A DNA stretch of 64,000 nt from Holophagaceae bacterium. Its GTDB lineage: Bacteria; Acidobacteriota; Holophagae; Holophagales; Holophagaceae. Location of the stretch: positions 31,403 through 95,402 of the forward strand of contig JANYLR010000010.1 in NCBI GenBank assembly GCA_025363715.1, given 5' to 3'. Both the position numbers and the translations under genes were made by a program. Of this stretch, positions 15,483 to 23,354 are shown piece by piece; within the stretch, counting starts at the first letter, position 1; the number at the start of each line of letters is the position of its first letter. The notes beneath the pieces were generated by a model. It was not told where the DNA came from. It did no database searches and saw only the letters and a program-made list of their open reading frames with translations.

Positions 15483-17657
15483 TCAGAGGCGCGAGGTGCC
15501 TCCGCCCGCCGCCACCAGCTTGAGGATCTCCACCACCTCGGCCGCCGACTGGGGACGATGCTCCTGGCGCTTCTCCATAAGCCTCGCCACCAGGACCACC
15601 AACTCCTGGGGCAGCTCTGGCATCGTGTCCGCCAGGACCGGCACGGGCGCCTCGAGGTGCAGGGCGAGGAGGTCGTTGATCCGGGCGCTGTCGAAGGGCG
15701 GCAGTCCCGAGCAGAGCTCGAAGAGCATGATGCCCAGGGCGTAAAGATCCGTCCGGGCGTCCACCCGTTCGCCCCGGATCTGCTCCGGGGACATGTAGCG
15801 CGGCGAACCGATGAGGTTTTCGGCTTCGCCGGCAATCACCGCGGCCACCGGCGCCGCCAGACCGAAGTCCATGATCTTGGCATCGCCCCTGATATCGAAG
15901 AGCACATTGGCGGGCTTGATGTCCCGGTGGACCACGCCCACCGCGTGGGCGGCCTCCAGCCCTTCCGCCACCTGCCGCGCGATGCGGAGCGTCAGGGTCA
16001 GCGGGAGCCGTCCCCGCCCATCCAGCAGGCTGCGGAGGGTGACGCCCTTCAGGTATTCCATGGTCACGTAGGGGATGCCATCGCATTCCCCGAAATCGTG
16101 GGTGCGCAGTACGTTGCGGTGGGTGATCTTGCGGGCCAGGCGGATCTCCTGTTTGAGCAGATCCAGGAAATCGGGGTTGGCGGCGAGCCCCGTCCGCACC
16201 ACCTTGAGGGCCACGTCCTCATCCAGCTGGAGGTCCCGGACCTTCAACACCACGCCCATGCCGCCCCCCCCGATGACCGCGTCCACGCGGTACCGGGCGG
16301 CGAAGGTCTCCCCCACCCGGAGGATCGGAGGCAGGGGTTCCTCCCCCACCATCCGTGGCAGGCTCTGGGCCCTACGCGTGATGTCATTGGGTGCCAGGTC
16401 CGCCCTGGCCTCTTCCACCACCAGGGGAAAGCGCTCCGGAAGGTCCACCGGCCCCCGCCTCGTGGTTTCCAACAGGGCCAGCAGATCATCCTTGGCCTTC
16501 AGTTCCGCCAGCATGGACTTGAAGGTGCGGGTCAGGATGCCCACCTCGTCGGCGGTGGCGGGGATGTCCAGGGCCGTCGGTGGCTCGCCCCTGGCTAGGG
16601 CCTCCGAAGCCGAGGCCAGGGCCTTGAGCGGCGCCGTGACTTTCCGGGCGGAGCGCAGACTCAAGCCCAGGGCCACGAACAGCCCGGCGATGCCCACGGC
16701 CAGGATGGCCTTCTGCAGATTGCGGAAGGGCGCCAGGAGAGGTTCCACGGGCATCAACAGCACCTCGGCCATTTCCAGGTCGAGGGCATTCACTCCGCGC
16801 AGGGGAGAAATCATCCCCAGATACTTCTTTCCCCCCACCTGGAAGCCCAGGACGTTGGAACGCAGGCCATCCAGCACCTGGGAGCGGACCGCCAGCACGC
16901 TCATATCCCGGGCCAGGACCCGGTTCATTTCGTCGGCCTCGGGAAAGGTCGTGCCCAGGGTGCGGAACTGGCTCAGGAGGGCCAGGTGGGCCGAGGGGTC
17001 GCCCTTCTGGGGACCGGCGATGGCCAGCCGGCGCAGATCGGCGGAGGCGCGGTCATCGATGCGGACACCCACCAGCATCGCGCCCAGGGGCCTGCCCCCG
17101 GGGGACCGCAGGGGACGGGCCACCGCGTGGTAGACCCCGGGCCGCTCGCCCCAGTCCACCCGCAGGAAGCCGCGGTAGAAAGGGCCCGGATGTCCGGCGC
17201 TCCGGGCTTCTTCGGGAGCCAGGGCCATCTGGAGGATCCCCGCCTCGGGCAGGGCCGGGCGGGCGCCCTTGGCGGTGGCGGCCAGCACCGAGCCATCCGG
17301 CCCCAGCACCAGGGCGATCTCGGCGCCCAGCCGGGGCAGGTTCTCCACCAGGGTGTCCGTGAGGCTGGCGGAGGCCCCGGGTTCGGCCGCGTGTTCGATG
17401 AGGGCCACGTTGCCGGAGTACTGGGCGAAGACCTCCAGGCCCGCATCCAGGGAACGGCCCTGCTGCTCGAAGGCCCGGTCCAGCACATAGCCGCCTGCGG
17501 AGAGGCTGGCGTTGGCGGTGCTTCGGGCGCCCCGCTCCGCCTCGCTGTAGGCCACCCAGAGGATGATCGACAGGAGCGCGAGGATGGCTGCAGCCTGCCG
17601 GATGAAGAAGGTCCACGCCAGTGTGTGGTACCAGCTCAGGGTGGGCTTCATCGGCAT
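15483..17657 (-). CDS. Membrane sensor Ser/Thr protein kinase (Cache-like + HAMP + PknB-type kinase)
   Basis: A 724-residue protein: TM1 (about 15-38), an extracytoplasmic sensor (about 40-315, double-Cache-like), TM2 (about 318-336), a HAMP-like segment (about 337-395), then a C-terminal Hanks-type kinase (about 455-715). Kinase motifs are complete: IGGGGMG glycine loop, VALKVV lysine, HRDIKPANV catalytic loop, DFGLA, SPRYMSPEQ activation segment. The architecture is that of a chemoreceptor or histidine-kinase sensor fused to a eukaryotic-like kinase. It diverges from a cupredoxin gene with only 48 bp between starts, suggesting shared control. No PASTA domain. Ligand unknown. Confidence 0.88.
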   Translation of the reverse strand: MPMKPTLSWYHTLAWTFFIRQAAAILALLSIILWVAYSEAERGARSTANASLSAGGYVLDRAFEQQGRSLDAGLEVFAQYSGNVALIEHAAEPGASASLTDTLVENLPRLGAEIALVLGPDGSVLAATAKGARPALPEAGILQMALAPEEARSAGHPGPFYRGFLRVDWGERPGVYHAVARPLRSPGGRPLGAMLVGVRIDDRASADLRRLAIAGPQKGDPSAHLALLSQFRTLGTTFPEADEMNRVLARDMSVLAVRSQVLDGLRSNVLGFQVGGKKYLGMISPLRGVNALDLEMAEVLLMPVEPLLAPFRNLQKAILAVGIAGLFVALGLSLRSARKVTAPLKALASASEALARGEPPTALDIPATADEVGILTRTFKSMLAELKAKDDLLALLETTRRGPVDLPERFPLVVEEARADLAPNDITRRAQSLPRMVGEEPLPPILRVGETFAARYRVDAVIGGGGMGVVLKVRDLQLDEDVALKVVRTGLAANPDFLDLLKQEIRLARKITHRNVLRTHDFGECDGIPYVTMEYLKGVTLRSLLDGRGRLPLTLTLRIARQVAEGLEAAHAVGVVHRDIKPANVLFDIRGDAKIMDFGLAAPVAAVIAGEAENLIGSPRYMSPEQIRGERVDARTDLYALGIMLFELCSGLPPFDSARINDLLALHLEAPVPVLADTMPELPQELVVLVARLMEKRQEHRPQSAAEVVEILKLVAAGGGTSRL

Positions 17658-17705
17658 CCTCGGTTGATCGGTATACTGGCTTCGAATCTACTCTGGATCC
17701 CAAGC

Positions 17706-18377
17706 ATGGTTCGAGTTCTTGCATTTGGGTTGGCTGCCATGGCCATGACGCCCCTCGCCGCCGGTGGTGTCCAGGGTCCCGTGCGCATCCACGAAAAGGA
17801 TGGCCGTCTCCGCGCCTCTCTGCGGGATTGCGTAGCCATGCTGGAGCCGCTGGATGCTCCGGTGCCGGTGGCAGGCCCCTCCAAGCCGATCGCCATTCGC
17901 ACCCTGGGCAAGCAGTTCCTCCCCCGGGTGGCCATCGCCACCCCCGGCACGGACGTATCCTTCCCCAACCTGGACCACATCCTCCACAACGTGTTCAGCG
18001 TGACCAAGGGGAACCGCTTCGACACCGGCCAGTACCGGCCCGGGGATTCGCCGCGGGTGAAGGTGACCAGCCCGGGCCTCGTCAAGCTCTACTGCAATGT
18101 CCACCACCAGATGAACGCCTTCCTCTGGGTGGTAACCACACCCTTCGCCCAGCTGTTGGACGGCCGGACGGGCCTGCAGTTCGATCAGGTGCCTGCGGGC
18201 ACTTACCGGCTCCGTCTCTGGCATCCCGAATCCGGCGAAAAGACCTGGGTCATCCAGGTGGGCAGCGGCCTCACCCAGGGCACCTGGGATCTGGATGCGA
18301 CCCTGCCCCCCCTCGAACCCCACAAGAACAAGTTCGGCCGGGACTATGCGCCCATGGCGGATGACCGGGACTACTGA
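17706..18377 (+). CDS. Exported cupredoxin (plastocyanin/azurin-like)
   Basis: A 223-residue protein with a signal peptide (about 1-20). The cupredoxin domain spans about 60-150: first Cu ligand His in NLDHILHNVF, then the Cys-His-Met cluster LYCNVHHQMNAF. A C-terminal beta domain resembles carboxypeptidase-regulatory domains (VPAGTYRLRLWHPESG). It is expected to be a periplasmic blue-copper electron carrier or copper-binding protein. It diverges from the sensor kinase and ends 2 bp from the convergent barrel gene. Together with the OprC-type receptor it suggests copper-dependent electron transfer in this region (inference). Confidence 0.82.
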   Translation: MVRVLAFGLAAMAMTPLAAGGVQGPVRIHEKDGRLRASLRDCVAMLEPLDAPVPVAGPSKPIAIRTLGKQFLPRVAIATPGTDVSFPNLDHILHNVFSVTKGNRFDTGQYRPGDSPRVKVTSPGLVKLYCNVHHQMNAFLWVVTTPFAQLLDGRTGLQFDQVPAGTYRLRLWHPESGEKTWVIQVGSGLTQGTWDLDATLPPLEPHKNKFGRDYAPMADDRDY

Positions 18378-18379
18378 GG

Positions 18380-19444
18380 TCAGAACTTCTTCACCAGGAC
18401 CAGCATCGTCCGGGTGACCTGGTAGTCCTCGCCATACCCCCTCTGCTTCATGTAGATGAGGGAGGCGAGCCACTGGCCCGGCAGGGGCACGGAGACATCG
18501 ATACGGTGGCCCTGGGTCGTCCGGTAGAACCACCACTCGTCCCCGTTGACCGGGTAGAGGGTGCCCGTGGAGGAAAGCCGCTGCCAGGTGTACGACAGCT
18601 GGGGCCAGTAGATCCGCTCCCGGCTGCCCACCGATGCCTGCACTTCCTCGCTGGTCTCCCGGTTCTCCCGGTTCCTCGACCCGAACCAGCGCGTTTCGAA
18701 GGGAATGGAGCCATGCCACCGGGCGCCGGCTCCAGCCACGTCCAGGGACAGGCTCTGCCGCTGGGTGGGGTCGTGGCCGGGCAGATGGAACCGCCGTTCC
18801 TCGCCGGCATCCCAGGCGAGGTTCCAGCGACCCGCATGGGCGTTCCAGGACCAGGGGCCCGTATCCAGCTTCAGGACCAGCTGGCCCGCGACCAGGTCCA
18901 TGTTGCCCCCGAGAATATTCCGGACCCGGCCCACTGCCCCGCGGAGACCAGCCTCCAGGGGGAACCCTCCTGTGCCGCGCAGCCCGGCCAGGCCCCCCGC
19001 CCCCAGGAACCGGAGATCCCGGTCCCAAAGGGCCTGGGACACCAGCAGGCCATTTTCCTGGAGGCCCAAGTTCAGGGTCGCGAAGGCCCCGGGGGAGGCC
19101 CAGGCCGCTTCGCCCTGGGCCACATCCAGCTGGGTCCCGTTGGAGGGCTGCTGATCCCAGCGGGGCGAATTGAACGAGTTCCCGTCTGAGCCGATGGCGG
19201 ACCGGGTTCCCGCCACGAACCGGAACCCCTCCCGTTCCCAGGTCCAGCGCAGGCGCAACTGGAGGCCCGCCCGCTTGAAGCTATCCTCGGCGTCAAGGGG
19301 ATTGCGGACCTGATCACCCCGGAACGTCAGCTCCCAGGCCGGCTTCCAGGGCGAGGACGCCACCTCGGGAAAGGGGGCGGCCTCCTGGCCGAAGGCGAAG
19401 GCGGCAACCAGGGGCAGGATCCATCGGCGCAAGGGCATGATCAT
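18380..19444 (-). CDS. Probable outer-membrane beta-barrel protein
   Basis: A 354-residue protein with a short signal peptide (MPLRRWILPLVAAFAFG). The mature part is rich in Trp, Arg and alternating hydrophobic strands and ends VLVKKF, consistent with a barrel recognised by the BAM complex. It is porin-like in style but I do not recognise a specific family. The start may be 19444 or the Met at 19438; a longer frame to 19516 would run into operator copy E. It is convergent with the cupredoxin gene, with 2 bp between stops. Confidence 0.65.
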   Translation of the reverse strand: MIMPLRRWILPLVAAFAFGQEAAPFPEVASSPWKPAWELTFRGDQVRNPLDAEDSFKRAGLQLRLRWTWEREGFRFVAGTRSAIGSDGNSFNSPRWDQQPSNGTQLDVAQGEAAWASPGAFATLNLGLQENGLLVSQALWDRDLRFLGAGGLAGLRGTGGFPLEAGLRGAVGRVRNILGGNMDLVAGQLVLKLDTGPWSWNAHAGRWNLAWDAGEERRFHLPGHDPTQRQSLSLDVAGAGARWHGSIPFETRWFGSRNRENRETSEEVQASVGSRERIYWPQLSYTWQRLSSTGTLYPVNGDEWWFYRTTQGHRIDVSVPLPGQWLASLIYMKQRGYGEDYQVTRTMLVLVKKF

Positions 19445-19513
19445 CCGTGGGGTGGGTACCTGGGAATGGTAGCCGAGTCTGTTTATCTGTGACGACAGGA
19501 ATCCAGGCCGGCT

Positions 19514-19551
19514 CAACCGGAGGGGCCGCCATCTGGGAACCGGATCTGGTG
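19514..19551 (+). promoter_or_regulatory. 23-bp-spaced direct-repeat operator, copy E
   Basis: Half-sites AACCGGAGGGG (CCGGA at 19517) and AACCGGATCTGGTG (CCGGA at 19540), 23 bp apart, 103 bp before the TIGR03118 gene. Since the MocR gene follows that gene by 12 bp, this site would make the regulator autoregulated. Another CCGGA occurs at 19561, 21 bp on. Confidence 0.65.
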
Positions 19552-19642
19552 ACCCGACCCCCGGACGCCAAGCTGGGCAGACCGGGGATTCCGTCCCGGG
19601 ATCCGCCTGGAACTCGCCCGTACTCGCGGGCTGGAGGTTGTC

Positions 19643-20800
19643 ATGTCCTCATCATCCAATCCCGTCTTGATGGGTTTTGAACTCGTGCTGAATCCCCGCC
19701 GACTGGCCCAGGCCGGCACCGCCCTGACCCTCCTTGCCTTGATCGCCTGCGGTGGGGGCGGTGGCTCCTCGAGCAGCGCCCCGGCCGCCGCGCCCGGCTT
19801 CCTGGTCACCACCCTGGTCTCGGACCAGCCTGCCGCCGGCGTGGCCACCACGGACCCGAGCCTGGTGAACCCCTGGGGGCTGGCCTATGGTCCCACCACG
19901 GATTTCTGGGTCTCCAACCAGGCCACCGCCACCACCACGGTCTACGACGGCCTGGGCGTCCGGCCTGCCACGCCCATCGTCGTCACGGTACCGGCCATTC
20001 CTGGCCACGCCATGGGCGGCCCCACCGGCGTGGTGTTCAACGGCGCCACGGACTTCCTGGGGGATAAGTTCATCATCGCGTCCCTGGATGGCTGCCTCTG
20101 CGGCTGGAGCGCAGGCGCCACCATGACCCGCCGGGCGGACAACTCCGGTACCCAGGCGGTCTACACGGGCCTCGCCATCGGCACCGACGGCGCCACCACC
20201 TACCTCTACGCGGCCAACCTGAACTCGGGAACAGTCGACGTCTTCGACACGACCTACGCGCCGGTCAACCTCGGCGCTTCGGCCTTCGTGGACCCCGCGC
20301 TGCCCGCGGGCTACGCCCCCTACAACGTCCAGGTGCTGGCCGGGCAGGTCTACGTGACCTATGCCAAGCATGCCCCCGCGGCCCTGCGGGAAACGACCGG
20401 GGCGGGCTTTGGCTACGTGAACCTGTTTAGCCATGACGGCACCTTCGTCCGGCGCGTGGCTTCGGGTGGCTCGCTCAACGCCCCCTGGGGCCTGGCCTTG
20501 GCTCCAGCTGGCTTCGGCCCCTTCGGCGGCGCCCTGCTGGTGGGCAACTTCGGCGATGGCCGCATCACGGCCTTCCATGCCACCACTGGCGCCACCCTGG
20601 GCCAGCTCTCCGGACCCGGCAACGCGCCCCTAGTCATCAATGGCCTCTGGGGCCTGGCCTTCGGCAACGATGCCTCGGCCGGGAAGGCCAGCCAGCTCTA
20701 TGTCACTGCCGGGCCTCAGGCCGAGACGCACGGCCTGTTCGCCACCATCAGCTACGGGGCCGCTGGCACCGGCGGCGGCGGCGTGGGCCCTGGCTACTGA
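19643..20800 (+). CDS. TIGR03118-family lipoprotein
   Basis: A 385-residue lipoprotein; lipobox LIAC near residue 36 followed by a Gly/Ser-rich linker. The mature part matches the TIGR03118 pattern: LVNPWGLAYGPTTDFWVSNQ, GPTGVVFNG, PYNVQVLAGQVYVTYAK, APWGLALAP, LLVGNFGDGRI, INGLWGLAFGND. This is a propeller-like repeat fold of unknown biochemical role. GGAGG site 8 bp before the start. The MocR-type regulator follows after 12 bp, so the two are probably one transcript behind operator copy E. Confidence 0.85.
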   Translation: MSSSSNPVLMGFELVLNPRRLAQAGTALTLLALIACGGGGGSSSSAPAAAPGFLVTTLVSDQPAAGVATTDPSLVNPWGLAYGPTTDFWVSNQATATTTVYDGLGVRPATPIVVTVPAIPGHAMGGPTGVVFNGATDFLGDKFIIASLDGCLCGWSAGATMTRRADNSGTQAVYTGLAIGTDGATTYLYAANLNSGTVDVFDTTYAPVNLGASAFVDPALPAGYAPYNVQVLAGQVYVTYAKHAPAALRETTGAGFGYVNLFSHDGTFVRRVASGGSLNAPWGLALAPAGFGPFGGALLVGNFGDGRITAFHATTGATLGQLSGPGNAPLVINGLWGLAFGNDASAGKASQLYVTAGPQAETHGLFATISYGAAGTGGGGVGPGY

Positions 20801-20812
20801 AAGGCGGTTGTC

Positions 20813-22342
20813 TTGACGGTATCCCTTCGCAACATGATTCTGTTCCGAACCACGGAGCGCCATTTGGGCAATTGGGATCTCGCCATCTCGCTGGACCGCT
20901 CCAGACCGGAGCCCCTGTACCTCCAGCTGGTGAAGGCCATCGAAGAGGGCATCCACCACGGCCGCTTCAAGCCTGGGGATTCCCTCCCGGGCACCCGGGC
21001 CCTGGCCGAGCTGCTGGGCGTCAACCGCAACACGACCCTGGCCGCCTACAAGGAACTGGAAGCGGAGGGCTGGATCGAGGTGGCGCCGGACCGGGGCACC
21101 TTCATCGCCCTGAAACTGCCGGTCGTCATGGCAACCCCCGCCGGCATTTCGGTCCAGGACTCGGCCTCCTGGAAGCGGGCCACGCCCCGCAGCGAGCCCT
21201 TCTTCCAGCCCGGCGCCCCGGCCATCGAATCCTTCCAGCTGATCCCCGATAGCACAGACCTGCGGCTGGCTCCCACCGATGCGATTCACCGCGCCTACGG
21301 CCGGGTGCTGAAGCTGCACCCCGAACGGCTGCTCCAGCCCGGCTGGGATCCCCGGGGGCTGCTGGACCTGCGGAACTCACTTTGCAAGATGCTGCGGGAC
21401 ATGCGGGGGCTGTCGGCGGAAACCGGGAACTTGCTGCTCACCCGCGGGCTCATGAGCACCCTCAACCTGGTGTCCCGGGTGCTCTTCGCCCCCGGCGACG
21501 CGGTCGCCGTGGAAAACCCCGGCTGGTTCCGGGTGGCCGAGGCTTTCCGCTCCGCTGGCGCTCGGCTCATCCCGGTGCCCGTGGACGCCCAAGGGTTCAA
21601 TGTGGAAGCCCTGGAAGCCCTCCTGATCCACGAGCCCATCCGGCTGGTGTACCTCTCGGCCAGTCCCCAGCATCCCACCCAGGTGACCCTGGATCCGGCG
21701 CGGCGCAAACGCCTGCTGGAGCTCTCCCGGGTCCACGGTTTCCGGATCCTGGAGGGCGATCCGGGCCTGGGCTTCCACCAGGAGAAGAACCCCAGCCTGC
21801 CCCTGGCCAGTGAGGATCTCCATGGCCGGGTGCTCTACTTCAGCAGCTTCGAGCAGATCCTGGCGCCGGGCCTGCAGGTGGGTTTCCTGGCGGGCGAGGC
21901 CAGCCTCATCAAGGCCCTGGCCCAGCAGCGGCAGCTGGTGGACTGGCCCGGCAATCTGGTGCAGGAGGCCACCATCGAAGAAACCCTCCGGGATGGCGAA
22001 ATCGTCCGGCACCTCCGGCGGCTCCGCAAGCTCACCGACGAGCGCCGGGACACCATGGTGGACCGCCTGCTCCTCCACCTGCATCCGGCCATCAGCGTGA
22101 AAAATCCCCACGAGGGGCTGTCTCTCTGGATCCGCGTGGCCGAGGACGTGCCCATGGAGGCCTGGACCGAGCGCTGCCTGGCCCACGGCGTGGTCTTCTA
22201 CCCCGGGAGCCTCTACGATCTTCAGCGCCAGAACCTGCCCTTCATCAGCCTGGGCTTCGCCGCCCACAACCTCGACGAGCAGAACGAGGCCTGCTCCCGT
22301 ATGGCCCTGGCCCTGAAAGAGGCCCGCGCCCGCCGAATCTGA
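20813..22342 (+). CDS. MocR/GntR-type regulator with degenerate aminotransferase domain
   Basis: A 509-residue protein, TTG start with an AAAGGCGG site (an ATG at 20834 lacks one). The N-terminal GntR winged helix (about 20-90) includes PLYLQLVKAIEEGI and GDSLPGTRALAELLGVNRNT. A linker leads to a fold-type I aminotransferase-like domain (about 150-500). The lysine that binds PLP in GabR/PdxR-like proteins (FSK motif) is Gln348 here (SSFEQIL), and the DDYD motif is GDPG, so PLP chemistry is improbable. Such proteins bind direct repeats as head-to-tail dimers; six repeat operators lie within 17 kb. It is the best candidate regulator of that set (inference). Confidence 0.85.
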   Translation: MTVSLRNMILFRTTERHLGNWDLAISLDRSRPEPLYLQLVKAIEEGIHHGRFKPGDSLPGTRALAELLGVNRNTTLAAYKELEAEGWIEVAPDRGTFIALKLPVVMATPAGISVQDSASWKRATPRSEPFFQPGAPAIESFQLIPDSTDLRLAPTDAIHRAYGRVLKLHPERLLQPGWDPRGLLDLRNSLCKMLRDMRGLSAETGNLLLTRGLMSTLNLVSRVLFAPGDAVAVENPGWFRVAEAFRSAGARLIPVPVDAQGFNVEALEALLIHEPIRLVYLSASPQHPTQVTLDPARRKRLLELSRVHGFRILEGDPGLGFHQEKNPSLPLASEDLHGRVLYFSSFEQILAPGLQVGFLAGEASLIKALAQQRQLVDWPGNLVQEATIEETLRDGEIVRHLRRLRKLTDERRDTMVDRLLLHLHPAISVKNPHEGLSLWIRVAEDVPMEAWTERCLAHGVVFYPGSLYDLQRQNLPFISLGFAAHNLDEQNEACSRMALALKEARARRI

Positions 22343-22359
22343 CCCAACCCATGCAACGC

Positions 22360-22397
22360 CAACCGGACTGGTCCCCATCTCGGAACCGGATCTGGTG
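22360..22397 (+). promoter_or_regulatory. 23-bp-spaced direct-repeat operator, copy F
   Basis: Half-sites AACCGGACTGGTCCCC (CCGGA at 22363) and AACCGGATCTGGTG (CCGGA at 22386), 23 bp apart, 90 bp before the second cytochrome gene. Nearly identical to copy C. Confidence 0.7.
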
Positions 22398-22475
22398 AGG
22401 GCGTGCCGCTGCCAGACCATGGAAGCACTGGGTCCCGGACCGAAGGGACCCTCCCATGTTGTAGCAGGAGCCCAG

Positions 22476-22949
22476 ATGCCGACCACCCGCCAGGCCAACA
22501 GCTCACGACAGGCCCGAACCGGCCTGCTTCGCCACTCACTGGTTGGCCTCGTCTGGCTGCTCGCGTTGGCCTTGCCGATCGCCCCGGCCCGGAGCGAAGA
22601 GTCCAAGGCCAAGTCCATCCAGGAGCTGAGAGCCTTTTTCCAGCAGAACTGCGTCCGTTGCCATGGCCTGGATGGATCCGCCCGGGACCCCGATGGCAAG
22701 AAGCTCGGGGGCCTCGACTTCACCAAGGCCGCCCACGACTTCCGCACCCTCAGCGGCCCCGCCTCGGAGCGGGAGATCCGGACCATGATCCGGACCATCC
22801 GCAAGGGCATCCTCTTCGGCTACACCATGCCCGCCTGGAAGGATCAGCTCAGTCAGGAGGATGCGGCCCTGATGGTCCGGGAGATCCTCCTGAGGGCCGA
22901 AGCCGGCAAGGCCATCGCGCCAGAAGCCGAGGCCCCTCGGGCCCAGTGA
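22476..22949 (+). CDS. Exported monohaem c-type cytochrome, paralogue of 5809-6252
   Basis: A 157-residue protein; signal segment about 18-40 ending PARSEE, CVRCH haem site near residue 60, and a Met in GYTMPAW as probable sixth ligand. AGGAG site 5 bp before the start at 22476. It aligns with the cytochrome at 5809 over the whole mature domain. Both have a 23-bp-repeat operator, so they are probably expressed together, perhaps as alternative electron carriers. No other gene is in its transcript before the kdp promoter. Confidence 0.85.
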   Translation: MPTTRQANSSRQARTGLLRHSLVGLVWLLALALPIAPARSEESKAKSIQELRAFFQQNCVRCHGLDGSARDPDGKKLGGLDFTKAAHDFRTLSGPASEREIRTMIRTIRKGILFGYTMPAWKDQLSQEDAALMVREILLRAEAGKAIAPEAEAPRAQ

Positions 22950-22970
22950 GAAGGCCCATCCGAACGAAAC

Positions 22971-23009
22971 CTTAACGGCCCTGGGTCCGCTCCTAACACT
23001 GCCTTAACA
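22971..23009 (+). promoter_or_regulatory. Candidate KdpE operator upstream of kdpFABC
   Basis: CCTAAC (22992) and CTTAACA (23003) form an 11-bp-spaced direct repeat; another CTTAAC lies at 22971, 21 bp before. The same CCTAAC-N5-CTTAACA arrangement is found upstream of the KimA-like gene. Direct repeats of about 11 bp are typical for OmpR/PhoB-family regulators such as KdpE. Confidence 0.65.
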
Positions 23010-23061
23010 TCCTGGGAACCATGCTTTGGAACCGGCTTGATGAGCCGGCTCCGGAGCCATG

Positions 23062-23265
23062 ATGCCTGCCCGTGTTCCAATGATCTACGGTTGGCTCTTT
23101 CCCCTGACCCTTGCCCTGGGCTGGGGTGGAACGAGGACGGCCCTGCACATCCACCGCAGCAAAGGCGGCCAGGGAAACTGGCTGACCATGCTGACTGTGA
23201 GCTGGTGCCCGCTGCTCTCGTGGCTGCTGGCCTTCCTGTTGTCGCTCGTAGAGGAGAAACCATGA
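23062..23265 (+). CDS. Small membrane protein ahead of kdpF
   Basis: A 67-residue protein with two hydrophobic segments (about 8-22 and 42-60) separated by a basic loop. It starts at 23062 (GGAG 5 bp upstream; an ATG at 23059 is too close) and its stop overlaps the kdpF start. I do not recognise a family. Its position as first gene of the kdp transcript suggests an accessory role in assembly or regulation of the K+ pump. Confidence 0.55.
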   Translation: MPARVPMIYGWLFPLTLALGWGGTRTALHIHRSKGGQGNWLTMLTVSWCPLLSWLLAFLLSLVEEKP

Positions 23266-23354
23266 CCTCGACTCTGCTCATCGCAGGCCTGCTGGCCTTG
23301 GGCCTGCTGGGCTACCTCTGCTTCGCCCTGCTGATGCCGGAGAAGTTCCAATGA
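23262..23354 (+). CDS. kdpF: KdpF, small subunit of the K+-transporting ATPase
   Basis: A 30-residue single-span peptide ([20 protein letters not shown]...). Length, one hydrophobic helix and position directly before kdpA are those of KdpF, which stabilises the KdpABC complex. Its start overlaps the preceding stop and its TGA overlaps the kdpA ATG (ATGA). Confidence 0.88.
   Translation: MTSTLLIAGLLALGLLGYLCFALLMPEKFQ

Noticed and set aside
16986..17705. Upstream extension of the cupredoxin frame
   Set aside because: Antisense to the sensor kinase; the signal peptide begins at 17706.
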